A DNA stretch of 12,233 nucleotides from Chloroflexota bacterium. Lineage in GTDB: Bacteria > Chloroflexota > UBA11872. Below the pieces are notes generated by a model, which ran no database searches, was not told where the DNA came from, and worked only from the letters and a program-made list of their open reading frames with translations. The stretch is from assembly GCA_026707185.1 (NCBI GenBank), contig JAPOXI010000105.1:1-12233 (forward strand), read 5' to 3'. Positions 6,373 through 12,233 of the stretch are shown here, in pieces (position 1 is the first letter of the stretch; every line of letters begins with the position of its first letter). The position numbers and the translations under genes are program-made.

Positions 6373-7815
6373 TTAGGCCTGCGAGTAGGCCGGCTTGCCG
6401 TCAAACGTGCAGAGATTCTCGGTCTTGATGAAGTCGAGACCGGCGCCGCCGACGCGACCGAGCAGCGCGACAATCTGGGCGTGGTCAACGGCCGCGCCAT
6501 CGTCGGCTGTGAAACGAGCGCGCCAGTGGTCCACCAGCAACCCGCCGGCCATGGACTGCGGCCAAACGATCGCGCCGCGGTTGCTGATCATCTTCAGGCC
6601 GAGACCGTTGCCGGCAATCGCCTGCAGGCGCTGCGCCAGGTCCGCCGCCGTGCCGTCGCTCCAGTCCAGGAACACATCCACGCCCACGGTCTGCTTGACG
6701 GGTTGCGTCTCGCGCGCGCTGGCCTGGATGAGCGGCATGGGGCCGCCGACGCCAAAGGCGGCGGGGCGCAGGGTTCCGGGCATTTCGCCCAGGCGGTCGG
6801 CCACGGCCTGGCCGAACTCGAGAGTGCCGACCTTGGCCGTGCTGTGGGCCTCGCTGTAGATGTCGTAGGTGTGTACGCCGTCTTCCAGCGTTCGCAGCCA
6901 GGCGTTGTACACGCGAGCGGCCACCTCGGGCTGCCCGATGTGATCCAGCATGAGGACGGCCGCGGTAAGCACGCCTGACGGGTTGGCCAGGTTCTGGCCG
7001 GCGCGGCGCGGGGCCGAACCGTGTACGGCCTCGAACATGGCCGCGCTGTCGCCGATGTTGGCCGCCCCGCCCAGGCCCACGGAGCCGGCAATTTGGGCGG
7101 CCACATCCGACAGGATGTCGCCGTAGAGGTTGGGCAGCACCACCACGTCGAACATCTCCGGAGTGTCGGCCAGCTTGGCGGCGCCGATGTCGACTATCCA
7201 GTACTCGTTCTCCAGGTCCGGATAGTCGGCCGCAACTTCGTCGAAGACCTCGTGAAAGAGGCCGTCCGACAGCTTCATGATGTTGTCCTTGGCGAAGGCG
7301 GTGACCTTGGACCGGCCGTGCGTGCGGGCGTATTCGAAGGCGAACCGAATGACGCGCTCGGAACCCGGACGCGTGATGAGCTTGAGCGACTGCATGACGT
7401 CGGCCGTTTGCCGGTGCTCGATGCCGGCGTAGAGGTCTTCCTCGTTTTCGCGAACCAGCACCACGTCCATGTCGGGATGGTGCTTGGTCTCCACGTAGGG
7501 GTGGAACGTCGAGGCCGGCCGGACGTTGGCGTAGAGGCCCAGGGCAATGCGGGTGGCGACGTTGAGGCTCTGGTACCCGCGGCCCTGCGGCGTGGTGATG
7601 GGGGCCTTCAGGAATACGCGGGTGCGATAGATGGACTCCCAGGCCGCGTCGTCGATGCCGGCCGGATTGCCGCGCAGGTAGACCTGCTCGCCGATGTCGA
7701 TGGTCTCGATCTCAAGCTGCGCGCCCGCCTTGTCCAGGATCTCCAGGACGATGGGCATGATCTCGGGGCCGATCCCGTCGCCATGCGCGACGGTGATGGG
7801 GGTGGCTTGATTCAT
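6373..7815 (-). CDS. icd: Isocitrate dehydrogenase, long Thermus-type
   Basis: This 480-residue protein oxidatively decarboxylates isocitrate to 2-oxoglutarate in the TCA cycle. Residues 1 to about 340 are the isocitrate/isopropylmalate dehydrogenase core. GDGIGPE is near the start, YQSLNVATR gives the substrate-loop S83 and N85, and YANVRP follows. VRENEEDLYAGIEHRQT carries R122 and Y129, with K176 in AKDNIMK, D233 and D237 in NLYGDILSD, and HGSAPRRAGQNLANPS at 265-280. Residues from about 376 form the C-terminal domain seen in the Thermus/Rickettsia subfamily (VGVDVFLDW, LKMISNRGAIVWP, LVDHWRARF). This explains the length compared with about 340-420 residues in other types. Where NADP-using enzymes carry Lys-Tyr after HGSAP, this one has R270-R271. 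A basic residue still suggests NADP, but the tyrosine is missing. The ATG at 7813-7815 has GGAG seven bases upstream. It is the first gene of the icd-purE unit. Confidence 0.93.
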   Translation of the reverse strand: MNQATPITVAHGDGIGPEIMPIVLEILDKAGAQLEIETIDIGEQVYLRGNPAGIDDAAWESIYRTRVFLKAPITTPQGRGYQSLNVATRIALGLYANVRPASTFHPYVETKHHPDMDVVLVRENEEDLYAGIEHRQTADVMQSLKLITRPGSERVIRFAFEYARTHGRSKVTAFAKDNIMKLSDGLFHEVFDEVAADYPDLENEYWIVDIGAAKLADTPEMFDVVVLPNLYGDILSDVAAQIAGSVGLGGAANIGDSAAMFEAVHGSAPRRAGQNLANPSGVLTAAVLMLDHIGQPEVAARVYNAWLRTLEDGVHTYDIYSEAHSTAKVGTLEFGQAVADRLGEMPGTLRPAAFGVGGPMPLIQASARETQPVKQTVGVDVFLDWSDGTAADLAQRLQAIAGNGLGLKMISNRGAIVWPQSMAGGLLVDHWRARFTADDGAAVDHAQIVALLGRVGGAGLDFIKTENLCTFDGKPAYSQA

Positions 7816-8127
7816 CCAAGAACTCCAGGCTGAGCGCTGACACGGCGCGTCAGCGGTGAGTCGAAAGATGTGGCGGACATATCAGCGGCTACGACGGCGT
7901 CCGTTGCGAACGGTCAACGACGACCGCCGCAGGCGCAGGTCGTGGGCCGACGCAGTGGGACGGTGAGCGGCGCTCCAGCCCGGACCCTCGAAGCGTGTGG
8001 ATATGTGGGTCGGTGGGCAGGATGCGCAGAAACTCCGGAACGCGTTCGGTCGGCAAGGATACGCAACGCCGGTGGTATGCGGAGGCCGCTGGCGGGGGCG
8101 CGGCGTCGTGCCGACCCTGGAATGGCG
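7816..8127. other. 312-base gene-free stretch upstream of icd
   Basis: This is the longest gap in the window, between the PIN toxin stop and the icd start. Open frames crossing it on both strands run into the toxin gene out of frame and show no family features. It should hold the icd promoter and the end of the toxin transcript. What I can see is the perfect dyad at 7835-7855 and an 8-base inverted repeat (8048-8055 with 8109-8116) too widely spaced to interpret. I could not fix a convincing promoter. Confidence 0.6.
7835..7855 (-). promoter_or_regulatory. Perfect 7-bp dyad in the icd leader
   Basis: CGCTGAC and GTCAGCG form a perfect inverted repeat around a 7-base spacer. It lies 20 bases before the icd ATG and about 9 bases upstream of its ribosome-binding GGAG. 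It could be an operator for a dimeric regulator or an RNA hairpin next to the ribosome site. The sequence does not decide between them. Confidence 0.4.
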
Positions 8128-8571
8128 CTAGATCCCGTCCGGGCCCAGGGGATGCTGCCAGCGGAGGCCCGGAAAGCGGCTGAAGTCGGAGTCGGTGGTG
8201 ACCATTGTGCAGCCATGTTCCAGGGCGACCGCCGCGTGCTGGGCATCAGCGACCAGCTTCCCGCGGGCGCCGGAGGCTCGGCACAGTCGTTCGAAGATGT
8301 CCAGGTGATCGGGGCCCGGGCCCACAATGCGGGCCGTCGGACGTTCCACCAGCGCCGAGACGAACGCGAATGACTGATCGAGCGTGGATGGCGGGTCGAA
8401 GATCCGGCGATTGGTCACGATTCGGATGAATCCCGAAAGAACAAGCACGGAGAGGGCAAATGGTTCAGGTCCGGTTGCCAGCCGGGTGATCCAGCTTGCG
8501 TATTGGGCGTGATCGGGCGTCGAGTCCTCGACGTGCGCGTATATCAGGACGTTGACGTCGGGAAGCAGCAC
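8128..8571 (-). CDS. PIN-domain toxin (VapC-like ribonuclease)
   Basis: This 147-residue PIN-domain protein begins MLLPDVNVLIYAHVED, with the first catalytic acid at D5 and N7 beside it. It ends with VADAQHAAVALEHG (D109) and TTDSDFSRFPGLRW (D127, D129), the usual metal-binding acids of VapC RNases. The second acid of the quartet, usually a glutamate in a motif like VLSEFxR, appears as glycine here (VLSGFIR, G47). In my recollection several members of this PIN subgroup share that change, so it need not mean loss of activity. The start is GTG at 8569-8571, only six bases after the antitoxin stop and without a clear ribosome site, which fits translational coupling. The toxin would cleave RNA when not bound by its antitoxin; the target cannot be read from the sequence. 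Confidence 0.88.
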   Translation of the reverse strand: MLLPDVNVLIYAHVEDSTPDHAQYASWITRLATGPEPFALSVLVLSGFIRIVTNRRIFDPPSTLDQSFAFVSALVERPTARIVGPGPDHLDIFERLCRASGARGKLVADAQHAAVALEHGCTMVTTDSDFSRFPGLRWQHPLGPDGI

Positions 8572-8577
8572 CTCGAA

Positions 8578-8835
8578 TCAGCGGCGCCTGCGGCCGAAAT
8601 GCGCCTCGTCGTCCTGGACTTCGAGCGACCGTGGCCGGTCGAGATCGACGCCGGGACGCGGTCGAACGCCGCCCACGGTCACCAACCGGAATGGCGGCGG
8701 CTCCGATGGATCGCGGCGCTTCAGCGCGTCATCCAACGTTCTGGAAATGAATGCGCTTACGCTGAGGCCACGGGCGGCGGCAGCCCGACGCACCTGCCTG
8801 GCCAGCTGGTCATCCAGCGAAATCGTAGTCCGCAT
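8578..8835 (-). CDS. Ribbon-helix-helix antitoxin (VapB/CopG-like)
   Basis: This 85-residue protein begins MRTTISLDDQLARQVRRAAA, then ARGLSVSAFISRTLDDALKRR. That is a typical ribbon-helix-helix DNA-binding domain with a beta strand and two helices over residues 1-42. The remaining arginine- and proline-rich tail (43-85) would wrap the toxin. In toxin-antitoxin pairs such proteins neutralise the PIN RNase and repress their own promoter. The ATG at 8833-8835 is the only sensible start. I see no ribosome-binding site in front of it, but a TATGCT box ends eight bases upstream, which would fit a leaderless message. The toxin gene follows after six bases. Confidence 0.85.
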   Translation of the reverse strand: MRTTISLDDQLARQVRRAAAARGLSVSAFISRTLDDALKRRDPSEPPPFRLVTVGGVRPRPGVDLDRPRSLEVQDDEAHFGRRRR

Positions 8836-8838
8836 GAT

Positions 8839-8871
8839 GCATAAGCATAACGCACCGTCATCACTGCATAA
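8839..8871. promoter_or_regulatory. Three GCATAA repeats in front of the antitoxin gene (possible autoregulatory site and promoter)
   Basis: GCATAA occurs at 8839-8844, 8845-8850 and 8866-8871, in an AT-richer patch just upstream of the antitoxin ATG. Read on the coding strand the repeats are TTATGC, and one contributes to a -10-like TATGCT (8844-8849). Ribbon-helix-helix antitoxins usually bind short repeated or palindromic sites overlapping their own promoter, so these are candidate operators. No good -35 is visible. Confidence 0.35.
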
Positions 8872-8903
8872 CCGCTGTTCGATGTACGGTTGCGGGTCGC
8901 GCT

Positions 8904-8921
8904 GCGATCAGATTCGATCGC
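8904..8921 (-). terminator. 6-bp hairpin after the FMN reductase gene
   Basis: GCGATC and GATCGC form a perfect 6-bp stem around a 6-base loop, starting about 30 bases past the stop of the FMN reductase gene and before the antitoxin gene. There is no U-tract. It is the only candidate I see for separating the catabolic block from the toxin-antitoxin pair. Confidence 0.25.
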
Positions 8922-8950
8922 TGAAGACGTACCGTCCGCAGTGCGGGCGC

Positions 8951-9523
8951 TCAGGCGAAGCGCAGCGTGGGGTCGGTGCGGCAGTGGCGGATCCACTCGT
9001 CGAAGGCCGCCATGAACTCGCGCATCCGTTCCAGCAGGTCGTCGTCCGTCACGTTGCCGTCGGGATCCTGGCGCCGGCGTGAGCGGACCAGTTGCAACTC
9101 GGGGTCGATCATCACGCGCATGCTGTTGTGCAGGGCGATCTGACGCATGTGCATCTGGGCGCGCACGGTGCCCTGGCGTCCGCCCACGCCCATGATGGCG
9201 GCCGGCTTGCCGTCCAGCGGCGACGGACCGCGCGAGGCCCAGTCGAAGGCGTTCTTCAGCACGCCCGTAATCGAGTAGTTGTACTCGGGCGTCGCGAACA
9301 ACAGACCGTCGGCTTGTTCGATGGCGCTACGCAGGGCGACGACCGGATCGGGGGTCCCAAGGTCCTCGACGTCCGCGTTGAACAGTGGGAGGTCATGCAG
9401 CGGGAAGGTCCTCATCTCCATCTCCGGCGGCAGCACCGAGGCGGCGGCGCGCAGCAGCCCCGTGTTGAATGAGGCGCGTCGCAGGCTGCCCGAAATTCCA
9501 AGGATTCTGATCACGTCGGCCAC
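8951..9523 (-). CDS. NAD(P)H-dependent FMN reductase (flavodoxin-like fold)
   Basis: This 190-residue protein has the NADPH-dependent FMN reductase pattern. It has IRILGISGSLRRASFN (the GSxRxxSxN phosphate loop), then DLPLFNADVE, ADGLLFATPEYNYSITGVLK with KNAFDWASR, and GKPAAIMGVGGRQGTVRAQ. This is the layout of the chromate/azo/quinone reductase group (ChrR, YieF, AzoB-like). Such enzymes bind FMN and pass electrons from NAD(P)H to quinones, azo dyes, metals or a partner monooxygenase. The start is GTG at 9521-9523, supported by AGGAG about eight bases upstream. It is the last gene of the right-hand block, 79 bases after the hydroxyacid dehydrogenase. A link to the pathway of its neighbours is not evident. 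Confidence 0.92.
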   Translation of the reverse strand: MADVIRILGISGSLRRASFNTGLLRAAASVLPPEMEMRTFPLHDLPLFNADVEDLGTPDPVVALRSAIEQADGLLFATPEYNYSITGVLKNAFDWASRGPSPLDGKPAAIMGVGGRQGTVRAQMHMRQIALHNSMRVMIDPELQLVRSRRRQDPDGNVTDDDLLERMREFMAAFDEWIRHCRTDPTLRFA

Positions 9524-9557
9524 CGGCGGGTCTCCTCAAGTATCAAGCGAGGGCGCG

Positions 9558-9576
9558 CCGAGGCTTCCCGCCTCGG
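9558..9576 (-). terminator. Perfect 7-bp hairpin between the dehydrogenase and FMN reductase genes
   Basis: CCGAGGC and GCCTCGG form a perfect stem with a 5-base loop, 27 bases past the dehydrogenase stop and about 35 before the reductase start. It lacks a U-tract. It may partly terminate transcription or stabilise the upstream message, so the reductase could be expressed at a different level from the genes before it. Confidence 0.4.
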
Positions 9577-9602
9577 TCGCGATGTGTCGAACGTCGAGTT
9601 CG

Positions 9603-10496
9603 CTACGACGCCGGCTCCACCGTCACGCCGTGCAGGTCTTCCAGCGGGCGGATGATGGCGGAGGTGTTCTGCCCGCCGTAGCCGCGCGCCTGGGCTTCCT
9701 TGTACAGCTCGTTGACGGTGCTGGTGACGGCCAGGCGCACGCCGGTCAGCTTGCCCAGGTCGGCCGCCAGCTGCTGGTCCTTGGCGTGCAGGTCCAGCGC
9801 GAACATGGCATCGAAGTTCCGCGCCAGCACGCTGTCTTTGACCATGCGCTCGTGGCCGGGGCTGGCGGCGGTGGCGCTTTGCAGGGTTTCGTACATGGCG
9901 GCCGGATCGATGCCGTACTTGACGGCGGCCACGTAGGCCTCGGAGATCACGGCGTTGGTGGCGGCGCCGATCAGGTTGTTGCAGAGCTTGACCACGCTGC
10001 CGCTGCCGGACGCCCCGAAGTGGCGGATGTTTGCGCCGACGGCCGCGAAGACGGGACCGCCGCGCTCGAAGTCGTCGGCCTCGCCGCCCACCATGATGGC
10101 CAGGGTGCCGGCCTCCGCGCCCCAGACGCCGCCGCTGATCGGCGCGTCCAGGTAGCCGCAGCCCTTGCCGGCGGCCGCGTCGCTGATGCGCTGGGACGTG
10201 TCGGGCCCGTTGGTGCTGAAGTCGATCCAGAGCTGGCCGTCGCTGGCGCCCTCAATGACGCCGTCCGCGCCCAGAAAGACCTCGTCGCAGACCGGTGGGA
10301 TGGGCAGGCAGGCGCAGACCACGTCCACGTTCGCCGCCATCTCGGCGGGGCTGCTGGCGGCCTCGCCGCCGGCGGCCACGAAGTCGTCCACCTTGCCGCG
10401 GCTGCGGTTATGCACGACGACGTCAAATCCGGCCGATCGCAGGTTGCGGGCCATCGGCAGGCCCATGGCGCCCAGGCCAATGAATCCAACTCTCAT
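9603..10496 (-). CDS. Beta-hydroxyacid dehydrogenase (3-hydroxyisobutyrate / tartronate-semialdehyde reductase family)
   Basis: This 297-residue enzyme is of the usual length for the family. Its N-terminal Rossmann signature is MRVGFIGLGAMGLPMARNL (G7, G9, G12). The substrate-binding DAPISGGVWGAEAGTLAIMVGG is at about 117-138. The catalytic lysine K170 lies in GSGSVVKLCNNL with N174 nearby, and K239-D240 lies in LHAKDQQLA. Members reversibly oxidise 3-hydroxyisobutyrate, D-glycerate (as tartronate semialdehyde reductase, GarR/GlxR), 6-phosphogluconate-like acids or related compounds. N30-R31 at the end of the second strand (VVVHNRS) favours NADP, because a basic residue rather than an acid sits there. 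It follows the aldolase gene by 67 bases, an order also seen in the galactarate pathway, so tartronate semialdehyde or a similar aldehyde is a reasonable but unproven substrate. The ATG at 10494-10496 has GAGG eight bases upstream. Confidence 0.92.
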   Translation of the reverse strand: MRVGFIGLGAMGLPMARNLRSAGFDVVVHNRSRGKVDDFVAAGGEAASSPAEMAANVDVVCACLPIPPVCDEVFLGADGVIEGASDGQLWIDFSTNGPDTSQRISDAAAGKGCGYLDAPISGGVWGAEAGTLAIMVGGEADDFERGGPVFAAVGANIRHFGASGSGSVVKLCNNLIGAATNAVISEAYVAAVKYGIDPAAMYETLQSATAASPGHERMVKDSVLARNFDAMFALDLHAKDQQLAADLGKLTGVRLAVTSTVNELYKEAQARGYGGQNTSAIIRPLEDLHGVTVEPAS

Positions 10497-10563
10497 GGCG
10501 TGTGCCTCGTTGTGGTGGTCAGGCGTTCAGCTTGCCACTATCGACCGGACGCCGCGCGGCAGG

Positions 10564-11463
10564 TCAGGGTGTCGGCCGGCCGGTGATCTGCCTTCCGATG
10601 CGCGCCATCTCCTCGCCGCCGCTGACGATGTGCGCGCCCACGTTCTGCAACAGGTGGCGGATGCGGGCATCGTCGTCCATGTTCGGGTCGGCCCAGCTAC
10701 ACAGAAAGGCCAGCCCCTCCGCTTCGCAGGCCGCCTGGATGGTGTTCCGTGCGTGGTCCATCTCCGGCGAATAGGGCGGATCGTGCCAGTCGGAGTGGCC
10801 GTGGGAAACGCCCATGTCGCCGGGGCCCCATTCGCTGAAGAACAGACCGGGGACGGCCGTGATGTCGAAGGCCCGCTCCATACCCTGGCGGTCCTCGATC
10901 TTGAGGCCGAGTATCAGCTCGCCCTCGGGGTTAAGCGGCCACGGGTCCGCCTTGCGGATGTAGTCCATGGGATCAAGGCCCCAGATATCGGCCGCGACGC
11001 CCTGGCCGCCCATGCCGCGGGTGCCCTCGCCCAGACCCTCGCCGACGCCGAGCGTCGCGTGTGGATACCGCACCGCTTCCACAAAGGCGCGCACCGCCTC
11101 CGGGGTTCGCGCGTGGCACAGCACCAGGCCGTGGACCCCTGCCGCCAGGATGTGGCGAATCTGCCAGTCGTTGGCCCGCACGACGTCTTCGGAAAGGCCG
11201 TTGACCGGCAGGGTGCACAGGACGGTCGGCGTGCGGTGCCCGCTGGGAGTGGGACCGGCGTCGCGCAGACCCTGCATGAAGTCGACGAGACCGCGGGTGT
11301 CCAGCCCGTGGTGCTCGAACTCCACCAGGATGAAATCGGCAAAGGTGTCGACCATGTCGCGGCCGCGCTCGTAGGTGAGTCGCTCTGACATCCCCGTGTA
11401 GTAAAGCGGCTCGCCGGACTCGCGGAGTTCGATGCAGCGATTGATGCGGGGCGCGTCAGCCAT
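10564..11463 (-). CDS. HpcH/HpaI-type aldolase, divergent
   Basis: This 299-residue protein has the phosphoenolpyruvate/pyruvate TIM-barrel pattern of class II HpcH/HpaI aldolases. FADFILVEFEHHGLD (E50-H51) corresponds to the DGEH segment. ILAAGVHGLVLCHARTPEAVRAFVEAVRYP matches the central strand and helix. LKIEDRQG gives metal ligand E190, and FFSEWGPGDMGVS gives D216. The 26-residue spacing of E190 and D216 equals that of the metal ligands in E. coli HpcH as I recall it. The RP arginine that binds pyruvate and the PPxGxRG loop are not recognisable, so substrate or mechanism may differ. The ATG at 11461-11463 is chosen over one at 11529: AAGGA lies about eight bases upstream, and the longer form would run 66 bases further into the upstream gene. 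It overlaps that gene by eight bases, so the two are coupled. Confidence 0.82.
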   Translation of the reverse strand: MADAPRINRCIELRESGEPLYYTGMSERLTYERGRDMVDTFADFILVEFEHHGLDTRGLVDFMQGLRDAGPTPSGHRTPTVLCTLPVNGLSEDVVRANDWQIRHILAAGVHGLVLCHARTPEAVRAFVEAVRYPHATLGVGEGLGEGTRGMGGQGVAADIWGLDPMDYIRKADPWPLNPEGELILGLKIEDRQGMERAFDITAVPGLFFSEWGPGDMGVSHGHSDWHDPPYSPEMDHARNTIQAACEAEGLAFLCSWADPNMDDDARIRHLLQNVGAHIVSGGEEMARIGRQITGRPTP

Positions 11464-12233
11464 CGGTCGTGTCCTTCCCGGCAAGCAGCGCGCGGGCGGC
11501 GCGTACCACGATGCCCGCCATGTCCGCACAGTTTGCCCGGTATTCGTCGGTACCGAAGATGTTGGGCCAGTCGCGGCGGTAGACGAGGTCGCTGACCGTC
11601 AAGATCATGCCCAGGTCGGCACCGCGGAACTCGGAGACGATCATCCGGGCGGAGGCTTCCATGTCAACGCTTAGCACCCCTTGCTCGCCGTAGCGCCGGA
11701 CCTTGCCGGTGGACTCGCGGTAGGGAGCGTCGGTGCTCCACACGCGGCCGGCGTGGCACGCGTGCTCGCTGTCCTTCCCGGCCTCGATCAGCGCGCGAGT
11801 GGCCGGGCCGTCGGCGCGGGCCGGGTAGTCGGGCGGCTGGTAGTGGTACGAGGTGCCTTCTTCGCGCAGCGCGTTGGTGGCGATCACGTAGTCGCCCACG
11901 TCAATCCCCGGCTTGAGTGCGCCGGTAGCGCCGGCGACCAGCAAGGTCCGCGCGCCCAGGCCGATCAGTTCTTCCAGCAATGTCGTGGCGTGGGACGCGC
12001 CGACGGGTACATTCGCCACGCCCACCCGGTGACCATCCAACTGGCCGATACGCAGGTTCGGTCTCAGGTTGGAATCGACGGCCCCCGTGGCCTCCGCGAT
12101 CGGGGCGACCATCGGATCGATGAAGCCGCCCATCACCAGCGTCGGGCAGAGCGCCCGGGCATCACCGCCTCCCCGGCTGGCAAGTTCGCGCATGTGCGAC
12201 TCCGGGTCGATGACCGGCGTCGCGTCGCCGTAG
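11456..12233 (-). CDS. Nucleoside phosphorylase (PNP/UDP phosphorylase family), start outside the window
   Basis: The frame stays open to the right edge and the translation before the first internal ATG (12193) reads YGDATPVIDPESH. This joins smoothly to MRELASRGGG and looks like genuine N-terminal sequence, so the gene is partial at its 5' end. Counting from that ATG, the phosphorylase motifs are VANVPVGASHAT (59-70), LLVAGATGALKPGIDVGDYVI (84-104), VLSVDMEASA (173-182, with D177-M178-E179 for ribose binding) and TVSDLVYRRDW (199-209). The enzyme would split purine or pyrimidine nucleosides with phosphate into base and (deoxy)ribose-1-phosphate, or do this for a modified nucleoside. The base specificity cannot be decided. 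It is the first visible gene of the right-hand block and overlaps the aldolase start. Confidence 0.88.
   Translation of the reverse strand, partial: YGDATPVIDPESHMRELASRGGGDARALCPTLVMGGFIDPMVAPIAEATGAVDSNLRPNLRIGQLDGHRVGVANVPVGASHATTLLEELIGLGARTLLVAGATGALKPGIDVGDYVIATNALREEGTSYHYQPPDYPARADGPATRALIEAGKDSEHACHAGRVWSTDAPYRESTGKVRRYGEQGVLSVDMEASARMIVSEFRGADLGMILTVSDLVYRRDWPNIFGTDEYRANCADMAGIVVRAARALLAGKDTTDG

Noticed and set aside
7889..7917. Promoter candidate TTGACC with a 17-base spacer for icd
   Set aside because: The -35 is good but the matching -10 (TCGTAG) agrees with the consensus at only two positions.
8048..8116. Inverted repeat GGTCGGCA / TGCCGACC
   Set aside because: The arms are separated by 53 bases with no pairing continuing inward, so it is likely chance in GC-rich DNA.
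7870..8373. Plus-strand frame covering the gap upstream of icd
   Set aside because: It has no recognisable motif, no good ribosome-binding site, and overlaps the PIN toxin antisense. Composition is like the other shadow frames.
8757..8996. 79-codon minus-strand frame overlapping the antitoxin start
   Set aside because: It is out of frame with the clear ribbon-helix-helix protein and has no family features.
10551..10560. Palindrome GCCGCGCGGC between the aldolase and dehydrogenase genes
   Set aside because: It is pure G+C and short; such palindromes are frequent by chance at this base composition, and no loop or U-tract supports a terminator.
9279..11388. Overlapping long plus-strand open frames of 435 and 407 codons
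   Set aside because: They mirror the FMN reductase, dehydrogenase and aldolase genes, whose motifs are unmistakable on the minus strand.

Overview
The window is GC-rich (about two thirds G+C by eye), and every gene I can support lies on the minus strand, so it reads from right to left as one or a few co-directional units. It looks like the chromosome of a GC-rich, free-living or host-associated bacterium. Member of Chloroflexota (SAR202/Dehalococcoidia-like or a relative) is my best guess. The basis is the Thermus-type long isocitrate dehydrogenase, the secreted tandem-Cache protein with its short cysteine-containing N-terminal segment, the mix of catabolic families and the base composition. 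This is inference, not a phylogenetic placement.

In order of transcription, the right-hand block (12233 to 8951) holds four genes: a nucleoside phosphorylase whose start lies outside the window, a divergent HpcH/HpaI-type aldolase that overlaps its end, a beta-hydroxyacid (3-hydroxyisobutyrate/tartronate-semialdehyde type) dehydrogenase, and an NAD(P)H-dependent FMN reductase. An aldolase followed by a beta-hydroxyacid dehydrogenase resembles the GarL-GarR logic of aldaric acid breakdown, so a small catabolic operon is plausible. A short module follows: a ribbon-helix-helix antitoxin and a PIN-domain toxin (VapBC type, 8835 to 8128).

After a gene-free stretch of 312 bases, the central block (7815 to 2300) holds NADP-type isocitrate dehydrogenase, PurE, a DegT/DnrJ/EryC1 PLP aminotransferase, and a 731-residue DUF3604 protein (PHP-like metallohydrolase fold) whose GTG start overlaps the aminotransferase stop. 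The aminotransferase and DUF3604 protein are almost certainly co-translated and are the best candidate here for an uncharacterised two-enzyme system.

The left-hand block (2203 to 1) holds a secreted protein made of three tandem single-Cache domains with no transmembrane or signalling output, a small NTF2/SnoaL-fold protein, and the N-terminal 74 codons of a protein that may be an HD-domain hydrolase. I see no rRNA, tRNA, insertion sequence, CRISPR array or phage gene. Several perfect short dyads lie between genes. I report them as possible terminators or operators at low to moderate confidence because none has a U-tract.
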